A stretch of DNA of 64,000 nt from Methanobrevibacter sp. TLL-48-HuF1. GTDB lineage: Archaea > Methanobacteriota > Methanobacteria > Methanobacteriales > Methanobacteriaceae. Shown piece by piece: positions 1-9,122 of this stretch (the stretch's first letter is position 1; every line of letters begins with the position of its first letter). The notes under the pieces are model-generated. The model made no database searches, was not told the DNA's origin, and was given only the letters and a program-made list of their open reading frames with translations. Location: contig NZ_CP081485.1 in NCBI RefSeq assembly GCF_023617305.1, forward strand, positions 1,726,501 to 1,790,500. The letters run 5' to 3'. The position numbers were made by a program, and so were the translations under genes.

Positions 1-273
1 TTTGTTAAAAGTTTCAGTATCATTGTTTGCAGTTAAATATACAACTGCAATTCCTAATTCTGATATGACTTCACTAGCTTCAATACCACTCATACTGCCT
101 TTTAATTTAATATCCATTAAAACAACATCAGGTAAATGTTCTGCAGCCATGTCAATTGCATCCTGACCGTTATCTGCGGTGCCGATTACTTTATAACCCA
201 AATCTTTTAATCCGTATTGTAAATCTAGTGCAATAATTGATTCATCTTCTACAATTAATATTTTTTCTTCCAT
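1..273 (-). CDS. Response regulator receiver protein (3' end outside window)
   Basis: Only the first 91 codons are inside the window. The translation begins MEEKILIVEDESII and carries the receiver-domain hallmarks: an acidic pair (ED, residues 9-10), the phospho-acceptor Asp in VLMDIKLKG (about residue 56) and a conserved Thr in VVYLTAN (about residue 80). Any output domain lies outside the window. It starts 14 bases after the stop of the upstream sensor kinase, with GAGG just before the ATG, so the two are very likely one operon. The inferred role is to receive phosphate from the adjacent HisKA_2 kinase. The family call is firm; the output function is unknown. Confidence 0.88.
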   Translation of the reverse strand, partial: MEEKILIVEDESIIALDLQYGLKDLGYKVIGTADNGQDAIDMAAEHLPDVVLMDIKLKGSMSGIEASEVISELGIAVVYLTANNDTETFNK

Positions 274-287
274 ATTAAGTTCCTCTT

Positions 288-2138
288 TTATTTATATCCT
301 ACATATTCTTGATTTATTGGAAATTTTATTTTAAATTGAGTTCCATTATTTACAGTTAATTCTAAAGTTCCGTTAATCTGTTTAATTAATGATTTAATAA
401 TTATTGAACCTAAACTTTGCATTTTAGTATCTTTCAGCCCGATACCATTATCTTTAAATACAAATTCACAGGTTTCGTCATCAATTAATTTCATATGTTT
501 ATATATTTGTTTATTTTTTGTATTGTCATTAAATGCATGTTTAATTGAATTAGTTGTTAATTCGTTTATTATTAATAAGAGTGGTGTAACAAGAGAAATA
601 GGCATCCATAATTCTGAGTCAATGCATGTTATAAAATTTATGTCGTTACGTGAACTCAATAAATTATTTAATGTTTCATCTTGTTGTGTAATGGCTTCAC
701 TTACATTTAAATTTTCAAAATCTAAACTTTCACAAGTTTGTGCATGTAAAATTGATAATGAATTTAGTCTACTTTGCATATGTTCAATGATTAATTCGGG
801 TTCTTTTGAATATTCTCTTTTTTCCAAATTTATAAAACTATTTAATATTTGTAAGTTATTTTTTATTCTATGATGAACTTCTTTAATTATTATTTTTTGT
901 TTTTCTATAATTTTTATATGTTCTCTTTTTTCAATATCATGTGTAATGTCAATTAAAAATCCAATAGTATGGAGTTCATTGTTCACATAAAAGTTTTCAA
1001 GTATTAATTCACAGGTTATTGGTTTTTTTGTAGTTTTATCTTTATAAAAAGTAAAAGTTTCATCAAATTTATTTATTTCCCCGGATTCCATTTTTTTTAG
1101 TTTTTCAACTACTTTTTTTTCTCCAATATGCTTATAAATATTATAATTATGAGTATATTCTTGTTTTTTTACTCCAATAATATTATAAAAGCCATCAGTA
1201 AATGAATAAGTTATGGGATTAAATGGCTCTATTAATAGTGCAAGTTTTTGAGTATGTGTAAATCCATTTAAAATATAATCAATTGGATTAAGGATATTTG
1301 AATCTAATTCTGAACTTATATCTTTAAAAAAACCATAAATTCCCATATATTCATTATTATTGTATTTTGGATATAAATTGCATTCTAAAGTTTTTATTTT
1401 CCCATTTTCAGTTTTAATCCTAATTTTTTCTTTTATTTCCATTTTTCTTGGAAGATTTTCATGCAGGGCTTTTTTAATTTTTTCTTTATCTTCTTTAAGT
1501 GCCAGATCAAAGATTATATTATAATATTTGTCAGAAGACTTTTGATGTCTTCCTAAAATATTGTATATTCCATTTGTCCAGACATATTTATTATTTGTTT
1601 TATAGTAACTGCCTGTTTGTGACATATATTCAATTAAATATAATTTATCACTTTGATTATTAATTGCAGAATTTTTAGTAATTGCTTCAGCTTCATAATT
1701 GTTAATAATGTATATTTGTCCGCTTTTTTCCATTATTATTGTAGTTACAATTAAACTTAGTATATTCTCTTCAAAATAAAGTAATCTTAATTTTTCAACT
1801 TCGCTTTTTTTATTTATAACTTTTTTAACATGTTCCTTGAATAAATTATGATAAAATGGAAGGCATTCACTAAAACGTCTTCCGAGGATATCTGTAGGGT
1901 TTATATTTAATCTTTGCAGTAATGTTTTTCCAAATCGTGTGACTATTAAATCTTCTCCATTATCAACAGGAGTGAATTGATTAACATCAGATGAAATTTG
2001 ATTTAAAATAGATTCAAATTCAGTAGGTTCAACATCTGTTACTTTCGGGGAATCATAAAATATTACTTCTTTACTTAAATCATATATTTTTACTTCTTCG
2101 ACTTTTTCTATTGGGAAGTATTTTTTTTCAATATTCAT
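288..2138 (-). CDS. PAS-domain sensor histidine kinase (HisKA_2 type)
   Basis: This 616-residue protein has no obvious membrane segment, so it should be cytoplasmic. The order is three PAS-like modules (about residues 45-150, 165-280 and 285-405), a HisKA_2 phospho-acceptor block with IKEVHHRIKNNLQ (about residue 420), and an HATPase_c domain with the N box NELTTNSIKHAF and the G1 box DNGIGL. The G2 region reads SLGSIII, whereas the dead neighbouring paralogue reads HLGLNII, which is closer to the usual LGL pattern; ATP-lid function may be altered. An AAGG element precedes the ATG. It lies immediately upstream of a response regulator and downstream of a disrupted paralogue, so the pair arose by tandem duplication. 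The ligand is unknown. Confidence 0.9.
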   Translation of the reverse strand: MNIEKKYFPIEKVEEVKIYDLSKEVIFYDSPKVTDVEPTEFESILNQISSDVNQFTPVDNGEDLIVTRFGKTLLQRLNINPTDILGRRFSECLPFYHNLFKEHVKKVINKKSEVEKLRLLYFEENILSLIVTTIIMEKSGQIYIINNYEAEAITKNSAINNQSDKLYLIEYMSQTGSYYKTNNKYVWTNGIYNILGRHQKSSDKYYNIIFDLALKEDKEKIKKALHENLPRKMEIKEKIRIKTENGKIKTLECNLYPKYNNNEYMGIYGFFKDISSELDSNILNPIDYILNGFTHTQKLALLIEPFNPITYSFTDGFYNIIGVKKQEYTHNYNIYKHIGEKKVVEKLKKMESGEINKFDETFTFYKDKTTKKPITCELILENFYVNNELHTIGFLIDITHDIEKREHIKIIEKQKIIIKEVHHRIKNNLQILNSFINLEKREYSKEPELIIEHMQSRLNSLSILHAQTCESLDFENLNVSEAITQQDETLNNLLSSRNDINFITCIDSELWMPISLVTPLLLIINELTTNSIKHAFNDNTKNKQIYKHMKLIDDETCEFVFKDNGIGLKDTKMQSLGSIIIKSLIKQINGTLELTVNNGTQFKIKFPINQEYVGYK

Positions 2139-2720
2139 TTTTTGAGACCTTAATTATGTAATTTATTATTTTGTATATCACATGTTTATTCTTTAATTGG
2201 GAATATTATTTTAAATCTGCTTCCGTTTTCAGGAGTGTTAATTTTGAGAGTTCCATTTATCTGTTTTGTTAAAGATTGGATAATATTTAATCCTAAATGC
2301 CCTTCTTTATTCTCAATTTTTTTAATTCCCTTACCGTTATCTGTGTATATAAGTTCACAAGTTTCATTATTAATTAATTTTGCACTTTTTGTTATTATTT
2401 TTTCTTGATTTTCATCATTAAATGCATGTTTAATTGAATTGGTTGTTAATTCATTAATAATTAACATTATTGGAGTTGTTATTGAAATTGGCAAACAAAT
2501 ATCAGGTTCAATATTTGAAATAAAATTTATATCTTTATTTTTACTTAATAAATTATTTAATGCAGTATCTTGGTTTTCTATGTTTGTTTTTAAGTTTAAT
2601 ATTTCAAAATCACCATTTTTATATGTTTGATTGTGTAAATCAGCTAATGATTGTAATCTACTTTGCATATGTTCAATAACCAATTCTGGTTTATCTTGAT
2701 AAACTTTTTTTTCTATATTA

Positions 2721-4508
2721 GGGTGTCCGCCAAAATTGATTTTTGATTTTTCGTCAAAAAAATTTTTGGGCTTAATTTTTATTATTTTTAATATATTTCA
2801 ATTAATTTTTGTTTATTTTATTTTATTTGGTTTAATTATTTTTTAAATTATTGTTTAGTTTTATTTTATTCTTATTTTTGATTTTTAATGGTTTTAAGAC
2901 AGTTAAGTTTATATACTTTGTTGTACATATTTTATATTAGATATAAGTTGTTTTGGTGTTGTTATTTATGGTTAAAAGAAAGTTTGATAGGAATCAGGCA
3001 AAATTGGGCATTAATACTCTTGATTGGAATGTTCCGGAGAATCATATTTCTCGTTTTGTTGTTGAATTTGTTGAAGAAGTTTTTCCACTTTTAAATATCA
3101 AAGAACCCAAGAAAAAGAAAGGAAGAGACTCCCTTCCAGTGGATTCCATGTTAAAATTGCTTATTTATGCCAAAATCCAACATATTGATAGAACATCAAT
3201 AATTGCAGATATGGCGCGATACCATGATATATTTAAATACGTGTGCGATGATATTAGACCTTCTGAAAGATCAATCCAAAGATATCGAAGAGAATATGGC
3301 CATTATTTTGAAGTATTGCTGCAAATGACATTAAAAAAGGCCTTTGATGAAGGATTCACTGAATTTAATCACGTTGCCATTGATGGAACCATCAAAAAAG
3401 CATACAATTCCAACAACAACACCATTACAAAAAAAGAAACTCAAATATTGATCGATTACTACGAAGGACGACCTATTGACCCTGAATGTCTTGAAAAACT
3501 TCACAAACCTGCTCAAAGATTATTGGAAAAGAAAGACATAGATGATGAAGATAAATTAGAACTATTATATGGAATAAAAACACAATTTACATTCACAGGA
3601 CAGGATAAAATTCCAGTAAATGATATAGAAGCAAGATTTATGAAAGGAAAGAAAGGAAACTTCATGGTTGCTTATAATATCCAATCTGCAGTCGATTATG
3701 ATACCAAATTAATCTGTGCAATAAACGTCACACAAAACCCGACAGACCACTACGAACTACCAATAATCGCAGAAAGAGCAATAAGAAACATTAACACCAC
3801 ACCAAAGTATATAAGTGCCGATACAATATACTTAAACCAAATATCACTATCATACTTAGCAGATAAAAAAATAGATGGTTTAATACCAAATAGAAAGCAA
3901 AGTAAAGAAAAAATAGGAAAATTAAATCCAAATCCATACCATAAAGACCATTTTGAATATGATTATGAATTAGATGCATTCAAATGCCCAAAAAATCAAT
4001 ATATGCACTTTTTCGCAAAATACATCGAACCACACAAAGATCCAGAAAAACCAGACAAAATAAAAAGACTCTACAACAATTATGAAGCCTGTAAAAACTG
4101 CAAAGCACGAAACAAATGCTTAACAGGCAAACAAACACACAAAACCATCACAGAATACGGATCAGAAATGCAAAAAGCAATGAACGAAAAAATGGAAAAA
4201 CAGGAATATAAAGACGAATATAGCAAAAGATCAAGCGTTGAAGGACCATTTGGAATATTCAAAGAACAATTCCAAATAGAAAAAGAAGTAGTCATCGGAA
4301 TGGTAAAAACAGAAGAAAGAATAAACTTAGATGCATTAGCATATAATTTAATACGACTACACAACATAAAACAAGAAATAAAAAACACAACAGAAGATTT
4401 AGAAGATTTCTGCGAAAGCACATCCATTAAAAACCAATTAAAACTTGATGTAACAATATTTTAAAAAAAATCAACAAGTCAGCCAAAATTCAATTTTGGC
4501 GGACACCC
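2721..4508 (+). mobile_element. IS1182-type insertion sequence, copy 1
   Basis: The element is 1788 bp with perfect 19-bp terminal inverted repeats (GGGTGTCCGCCAAAATTGA at the left end, its complement at the right end). A 4-bp target duplication ATTA lies at 2717-2720 and 4509-4512. One transposase gene fills the element. The last 28 bases form a hairpin (GCCAAAATT, one-base loop, AATTTTGGC), so the right end contains a subterminal palindrome that may also act as a terminator. An apparently identical copy lies at 47535-49322. Family assignment rests on the transposase architecture and is less certain than the element boundaries. Confidence 0.95.
2968..4464 (+). CDS. Transposase of IS copy 1 (DDE, IS1182-like)
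   Basis: The ATG at 2968 is preferred over in-frame TTG/GTG codons from 2953 because GGTG (2955-2958) sits at ribosome-site distance. The roughly 498-residue protein has an N-terminal DUF772-type helical domain (about residues 20-110: DSMLKLLIYAKIQ, SIQRYRRE) and DDE-type catalytic candidates: D in HVAIDGT, D in ISADTIY and E in RSSVEGPFG. A cysteine-rich segment CKNCKARNKC just before the last catalytic block is typical of this group. It is intact, so the element is probably still active. Its translation is identical to that of copy 2. Confidence 0.93.
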   Translation: MVKRKFDRNQAKLGINTLDWNVPENHISRFVVEFVEEVFPLLNIKEPKKKKGRDSLPVDSMLKLLIYAKIQHIDRTSIIADMARYHDIFKYVCDDIRPSERSIQRYRREYGHYFEVLLQMTLKKAFDEGFTEFNHVAIDGTIKKAYNSNNNTITKKETQILIDYYEGRPIDPECLEKLHKPAQRLLEKKDIDDEDKLELLYGIKTQFTFTGQDKIPVNDIEARFMKGKKGNFMVAYNIQSAVDYDTKLICAINVTQNPTDHYELPIIAERAIRNINTTPKYISADTIYLNQISLSYLADKKIDGLIPNRKQSKEKIGKLNPNPYHKDHFEYDYELDAFKCPKNQYMHFFAKYIEPHKDPEKPDKIKRLYNNYEACKNCKARNKCLTGKQTHKTITEYGSEMQKAMNEKMEKQEYKDEYSKRSSVEGPFGIFKEQFQIEKEVVIGMVKTEERINLDALAYNLIRLHNIKQEIKNTTEDLEDFCESTSIKNQLKLDVTIF

Positions 4509-5851
4509 ATTAATAAAACTATTCAATATTTGGAAATTGTTTTTTATTCTATGGTGAACTTCTTTGATAATTATACTTTGTCTTTTTGCATATTCAAGTT
4601 GTTTACTTTTTTCAATATCTTTTGTAATATCAATTAAAAATCCTAAATGGTGTATTTCATTATTTATGTAAAATGATTCAAGAGAGAATTCAATAATTTT
4701 CTTATTCTCTTTTGATTTATTTGGGTAATATGTAAAAGTTTCATTTAGTTTAGTTATTTTTCCATCCCGTATGCGTTAATTTTTTGAACTATATCTTTTT
4801 CTTCTATATTTTCAATAATAAGTTTCCAATTATTTTTATAGTCATGCTGTTTATCTAGTTCTAAAATTTCGTAAAATCCTTCACTAAATGAATATTTGCT
4901 GCTAAATGGTTCTATAAGTAGTGCTAATTTAGAATTTTTTATAAATCCATTTATTAAATAATCCATACTTCTATTTTTTTCAGTTAATTCATGGCTAATA
5001 TCTTTAAAAAAACCAGTTTTACTTATAATTTCATTATTTTCATCAAATTTTACATAAACATGGCTGTCAAGATATTTAATATTGCCAGTTTTAGTTTTGA
5101 TTTTTATAATTTCTTCAATATGTGACGATTCAGGATCTAGATTATTTAATAATTTTTCAACTTTGTGCTGGTCTTCATCAACTACTAAGTTAAAAACAAT
5201 ATTATAATATTGGTCGTCAATTTCAGGAGTTCTATTTATTATGTTATAAATTCCAGAGGTCCAAGTATATTTGTTTTTATATTTGTAATAACTTCCAGTT
5301 TGGGAGAAATATTCAATTAGCTCCAATTTTTTGCTGTCTTTATCCTCTTTTATTCTGGGCTTATTTTTTTCTTTCTCTGAGGAATAATCTTCAACAATAT
5401 ATAGTTTTCCGTTGTCTTCTAAAATAGTTGTATGGACTATTGATTGTATGCGATTATTTCTATAATAATAAAGTCTTAATTTAATTGGTTTTTTGGTAGT
5501 TACTGCTTTTTTGCAATAATCTTTCAATAAATTATAATGAAATGGAAGAACATCACTATACATTCTGCCTTCAATATCGTTTGAATCAAGATTTGTTTTT
5601 TGCAGGGTAGTCCAGCCTAAACGTATAACTATAAAATCATTTCCCTCACGTATTGGCAAAAGTATGTGGATGTCTGAAGGTATGGCTTTTAATAGTTTTC
5701 TGTGTTTGGGCTGGTGTATGTCCAATATCTTAGGTGATGGTTTGTAAATGTCTTTTGTGTTTATATCATGTATTTCAATTTCCGCTATTTCACTGATTTC
5801 ATCATATCTTTTTTTAACATGCATTTTTAAATTAACCCCACATATATCCAA

Positions 5852-6236
5852 TTTTAATTTATACTATATATATAATATTTTGGGTAGATATGCATAGAAT
5901 ATCTGCTCAATTTGCCTATCTAATGTATGTTATGTGTTATTTTTATTTTTTTATATGATTTTTGGATTTTATTTATTTCCGTAGTCTTTTTTTAACATTT
6001 ATTTTAATATTTTTAAGTTTTTTTAATTATATTTTTGAATATTTTTTTTTAATTTTCATATAATGTTGATTTTTTCGAAATTTGTTTTTCTGTTTAGTTT
6101 TTTAAAAGGAAATGCTCCTGAAAATATATTGATAATTGAGTTTTTGGAAAAGTTTTTAAAAGAGTACTGACAAAATATTTTAGTGTTGTGAAAATTTTTA
6201 TTTTTCATGTTTTAATATTATGAAAGGAGTTATTAA
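5852..6236. other. Intergenic region between the dead kinase and purA
   Basis: This divergent 385-base spacer is extremely AT-rich. On the minus strand a TATA-like run (TATATATATA, about 5864-5878) would serve the dead kinase. A short inverted repeat (AGATAT / ATATCT, about 5886-5904) lies just beyond it. On the plus side AAAGGAG (6221-6227) is the purA ribosome site. No open frame or RNA gene is apparent. Confidence 0.5.
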
Positions 6237-7259
6237 ATGACTTGTAGTATTTTAGTCGGTGGAGCATGGGGTGACGAAGGTAAAGGTAAATGTATCACTT
6301 ATCTTTGCGGTAATGATAAACCAGATATCATTGCTCGTGCAGGTGTAGGTCCAAATGCAGGACATTCTGTAGAGTTTAATGGTGAAAAATATGGTTTAAG
6401 GCTTATCCCTTCTGGTTTTGTACATACTGATGCTAAACTCATGATTGGTGCTGGAGTATTAGTAGATAAAGATGTTTTATTTAAAGAATTTGAAGATTTA
6501 AAGAAATATGGTGTAAAAGAAAGAACTTTTGTTGATCCTAGATGTGCTATTATTACTAAAGATCACAGAGAAAGGGACAAAAAATCAGAACATTTAGCTA
6601 AAAAAATAGGAAGTACTGGATCCGGCTGTGGACCAGCTAATTCTGATAGGGTGTTAAGGACAGTTAAATTAGCTAAAGATGTTCCTGAGCTTGAAGATTA
6701 TTTAGCGGATGTTTCTTTAGAAACTAATAATGTTTTAGATAATGGAGGGGATGTATTTATTGAAGGTTCTCAAGGATTTGCATTATCTCTTTACTATGGA
6801 ACTTATCCATTTGTAACTAGTAAAGACACTACTGCAAGTACATTTGCTGCTGATGTAGGTGTAGGTCCAACTAAAGTTGATGAAGTAATCAATGTATTTA
6901 AAGCTTATATTACCCGTGTTGGTGAAGGACCTTTCCCAACTGAAATTTCACAAGAAGAAGCTGAAAGTAAAAATATTGAAGAATATGGTGTTGTAACTGG
7001 ACGTAGGCGTCGTGTAGGTTTATTTGATATGGAACTTGCAAAAGAATCCTGCAGAATCAATGGTGCAACTCAAATAGCTTTAACCTGTGTAGACAGATTA
7101 TATCCTGACTGTGCTAGAACACAAAGTTATGATGATTTGTCTGCTGAAACCAAAAAATTCATTGAAGAAATTCAATCTGAAACTGGTGTTCCAGTAACTA
7201 TTATTTCAACAGGTCCGGATTTAAAGGACACTATTGATTTGAGAAAAGAATTATTATAA
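6237..7259 (+). CDS. purA: Adenylosuccinate synthetase (archaeal short form)
   Basis: The enzyme joins IMP and aspartate with GTP to make adenylosuccinate, the first committed step to AMP. The N-terminus carries the GTP/IMP loop [11 protein letters not shown] (residues 8-18). Further family signatures are [19 protein letters not shown] and RRRRVGLFD. At 340 residues it matches the shorter archaeal enzymes rather than the roughly 430-residue bacterial form. AAAGGAG precedes the ATG by seven bases. It appears to be a single-gene transcription unit. Confidence 0.96.
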   Translation: MTCSILVGGAWGDEGKGKCITYLCGNDKPDIIARAGVGPNAGHSVEFNGEKYGLRLIPSGFVHTDAKLMIGAGVLVDKDVLFKEFEDLKKYGVKERTFVDPRCAIITKDHRERDKKSEHLAKKIGSTGSGCGPANSDRVLRTVKLAKDVPELEDYLADVSLETNNVLDNGGDVFIEGSQGFALSLYYGTYPFVTSKDTTASTFAADVGVGPTKVDEVINVFKAYITRVGEGPFPTEISQEEAESKNIEEYGVVTGRRRRVGLFDMELAKESCRINGATQIALTCVDRLYPDCARTQSYDDLSAETKKFIEEIQSETGVPVTIISTGPDLKDTIDLRKELL

Positions 7260-7426
7260 TTAATTAATTCCTTTCACTTTTTTTAATTTATTTTTTGCTT
7301 ATTTGTTGATATTTTTTTAAAAAGGTTTTGTTCATGGCTTTAATTTTAAATTTTAAGAATGTTTCAGAAACTTTTATATATTGCTATTTTTAATACATAT
7401 TACTGTAATTTAATTATGGTGATGAT

Positions 7427-8377
7427 ATGAATAAAAAATCAATTATAACTATTGTTATAATCGTTGCTGTTATCATTATTGCAGCTGGAGCATATATGTT
7501 TTACTCCAATCAAGATGATGGTACAGTAACTATCGGTTATCTTCCAAGTGATCATGATGCAGCTTTATTCATTGCTGACGCTCAAGACATGTATCAAAAA
7601 GAAGGTATTAATGCTAAATTAGTTCAATTCAATAATGGTGGAGACTTAATGACCGCTATGGCTAGTGGTGAAGTGGATGTTGGATATGTAGGTATCACTC
7701 CAGTATTGTCTTCAATAGAAAAAGGTGTACCAGTAAAAGTTATTTCTGGTGTACAGACTGAAGGTAGTGGAATTGTTGTAAGTAACAGTTCAGGAATTAC
7801 TTCTGTTCAGGATTTAGAAGGCAAATCCATTGCTACTCCTGGAGAAGCTTCCATTCAATATATGTTGCTTAAATATTATTTAAATCAGAATAATATTGAT
7901 ATTAAAGATTTAAAAGTTTCTGCAATGAAAGTTCCTTCAATGAATGATGCTTTAAAATCTAATCAGATTGACGGTATGTTAACTTATGAACCGTTTGTAA
8001 CTACTGCAGTTGAAAACGGCAATACTGAATTGGTTGACTCATCTGAAATCATACCTGGACATCCATGCTGTGTAGTTGCAGCATCTGATGATTTCTTAAA
8101 AGAACATCCTGATGAAGCTAAAAAAATTGTAGAAATCCATGATAATGCTACTAAATATGTTCAAGAAAATCCTGACGATTCAGTATCCCAATTACCAAAA
8201 GATATAGTAGCTAATCCTGATATTGAGAAAAAATCTTTAAGCGGAATCAATTTTGTTTCAGGATTGGATGATGCATACAAACAAAAAGTATTGGACTTCA
8301 TGAATATTGAAGTTGATTTAGGTGTCTTAAAAGAAAAAATCCCTGCAGAAAAAATCTTTTATGATGTAACTGCTTAA
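7427..8377 (+). CDS. ABC transporter substrate-binding protein (NMT1/SsuA-like)
   Basis: This 316-residue protein has one N-terminal hydrophobic segment (residues 5-26) and no lipobox Cys, so it should be anchored outside the membrane by an uncleaved helix. The body follows the NMT1/THI5/SsuA fold: VTIGYLPSDHDAALFIA, then GDLMTAMASGEVDVGYVG and an ASIQYMLLKYYL helix. Such proteins bind small ligands such as sulfonates, nitrate-like ions or thiamine precursors; the ligand cannot be read here. No permease or ATPase gene is adjacent, so it either works with a transporter elsewhere or is an orphan receptor. A TATA-like TTTATATATTG (about 7373) and a GGTGATG ribosome site precede the ATG. Confidence 0.85.
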   Translation: MNKKSIITIVIIVAVIIIAAGAYMFYSNQDDGTVTIGYLPSDHDAALFIADAQDMYQKEGINAKLVQFNNGGDLMTAMASGEVDVGYVGITPVLSSIEKGVPVKVISGVQTEGSGIVVSNSSGITSVQDLEGKSIATPGEASIQYMLLKYYLNQNNIDIKDLKVSAMKVPSMNDALKSNQIDGMLTYEPFVTTAVENGNTELVDSSEIIPGHPCCVVAASDDFLKEHPDEAKKIVEIHDNATKYVQENPDDSVSQLPKDIVANPDIEKKSLSGINFVSGLDDAYKQKVLDFMNIEVDLGVLKEKIPAEKIFYDVTA

Positions 8378-8518
8378 TTTATCTTTTGAATGTAATTTTT
8401 ATAAGTTACATTCCCCTTATTTTTTTTAAATTTTGATTCTGTTGCTGCTGAAAGTTACAGTATCCTATTTGAAGAATTTGAACAATGTTTTGATTGCAAA
8501 ATAAAAAGAAGTAGCTAT

Positions 8519-8557
8519 GATTATATTTGAAAGTTTTATTTTCACTTTAATATAATC
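8519..8557. terminator. Hairpin between convergent genes
   Basis: GATTATATT (8519-8527) and AATATAATC (8549-8557) form a perfect 9-bp stem around a T-rich 21-base loop. It lies between the convergent ends of the substrate-binding protein gene and the following minus-strand gene, a position suited to a bidirectional terminator. Function is inferred from position only. Confidence 0.4.
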
Positions 8558-8597
8558 AAAGCAAGTTTTAATTTAAATTATGGATTTCAATGTTTTT

Positions 8598-9047
8598 TTA
8601 AATATCTTTTGCCCCAGATACATAATCAATAGCTATTTTTAACAAGTTTGTAAATGTATTTACGATTTCCATAATTGCATTATCCAGATTTGCAATAGCT
8701 TGGTTCAATTCGGAATTGTCTATTCGGATATTTTTTAAATTGTCAATACTTTTTACAAGACTTTCCCTGTATTGTGGAAATATCTGATTTATATATTTAA
8801 AAAATGGTTCATATTCATTGTAATTAACTTCTTTTTGATTTAAGCTGTCTACAATATCCAAATACATTCTGTTAAAGTCTTTGGCACTATTTTTAAAAGA
8901 TGGAGCTGTGTTTTCAATTTCTTCAGTTAATATTTTTATAGCTTCAGGATTGTTATTTTGAAGTTCATCTGCATTTTTTTGAATTATTTCACCGATATTT
9001 TGAAATCCTGTGTTTAATCTGGTTATAGCTATGGTATATAATTCCAA
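8598..9047 (-). CDS. Uncharacterised helical protein
   Basis: I do not recognise this 149-residue protein. It is predicted to be almost entirely helical, rich in Asn, Ile and Glu, with no transmembrane segment, no Cys, and repeated short amphipathic stretches (ELNQAIANLDNAIMEIV). The start is uncertain: the frame has no ATG. The first usable codon is TTG at 9047, while a strong GGAGGT lies farther upstream and would better fit a non-standard start about eight codons earlier. Coding is supported by an uninterrupted frame and codon use like the neighbours. No function is proposed. Confidence 0.6.
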   Translation of the reverse strand: MELYTIAITRLNTGFQNIGEIIQKNADELQNNNPEAIKILTEEIENTAPSFKNSAKDFNRMYLDIVDSLNQKEVNYNEYEPFFKYINQIFPQYRESLVKSIDNLKNIRIDNSELNQAIANLDNAIMEIVNTFTNLLKIAIDYVSGAKDI

Positions 9048-9122
9048 ATCGATTTCATTAGTTATAGTATAACCTCCAACTAATGTTTAAAAGAAAAAAA
9101 GAGTAATTTCTCAAATGAGAAA

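Larger units (their letters stand above)
2186..5851 (-). pseudogene. Second PAS/HisKA_2 sensor kinase, broken by a frameshift and an IS insertion
   Basis: On the minus strand an N-terminal part (5851 to 4754, PAS modules) is followed in another frame by the rest of the third PAS module and KEVHHRIKNNFQILNSFIN, which runs into the IS right end at 4509. Reading resumes beyond the IS at 2720 as IEKKVYQDKPELVIEHMQ and continues to the stop at 2186 through an intact HATPase domain (DNGKGI, HLGLNII). Two lesions are visible. One is a missing G in a G run (CCC on the plus strand at 4766-4768); restoring it gives INAYGDGKITKLNETF, which aligns residue for residue with the intact paralogue. The other is the IS at 2721-4508. 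Without both, the product would be about 600 residues. The kinase is almost certainly non-functional. A C-terminal fragment from 2683 could in principle be translated, but it lacks the phospho-acceptor His. Confidence 0.9.

Noticed and set aside
2888-3094. 68-codon frame at the front of each IS, as a possible frameshift partner of the transposase
   Set aside because: The transposase has its own start and ribosome site and a complete N-terminal domain; no slippery sequence is evident.
7427-8377. Lipoprotein call for the substrate-binding protein
   Set aside because: No Cys follows the N-terminal hydrophobic segment, so no lipobox is present.
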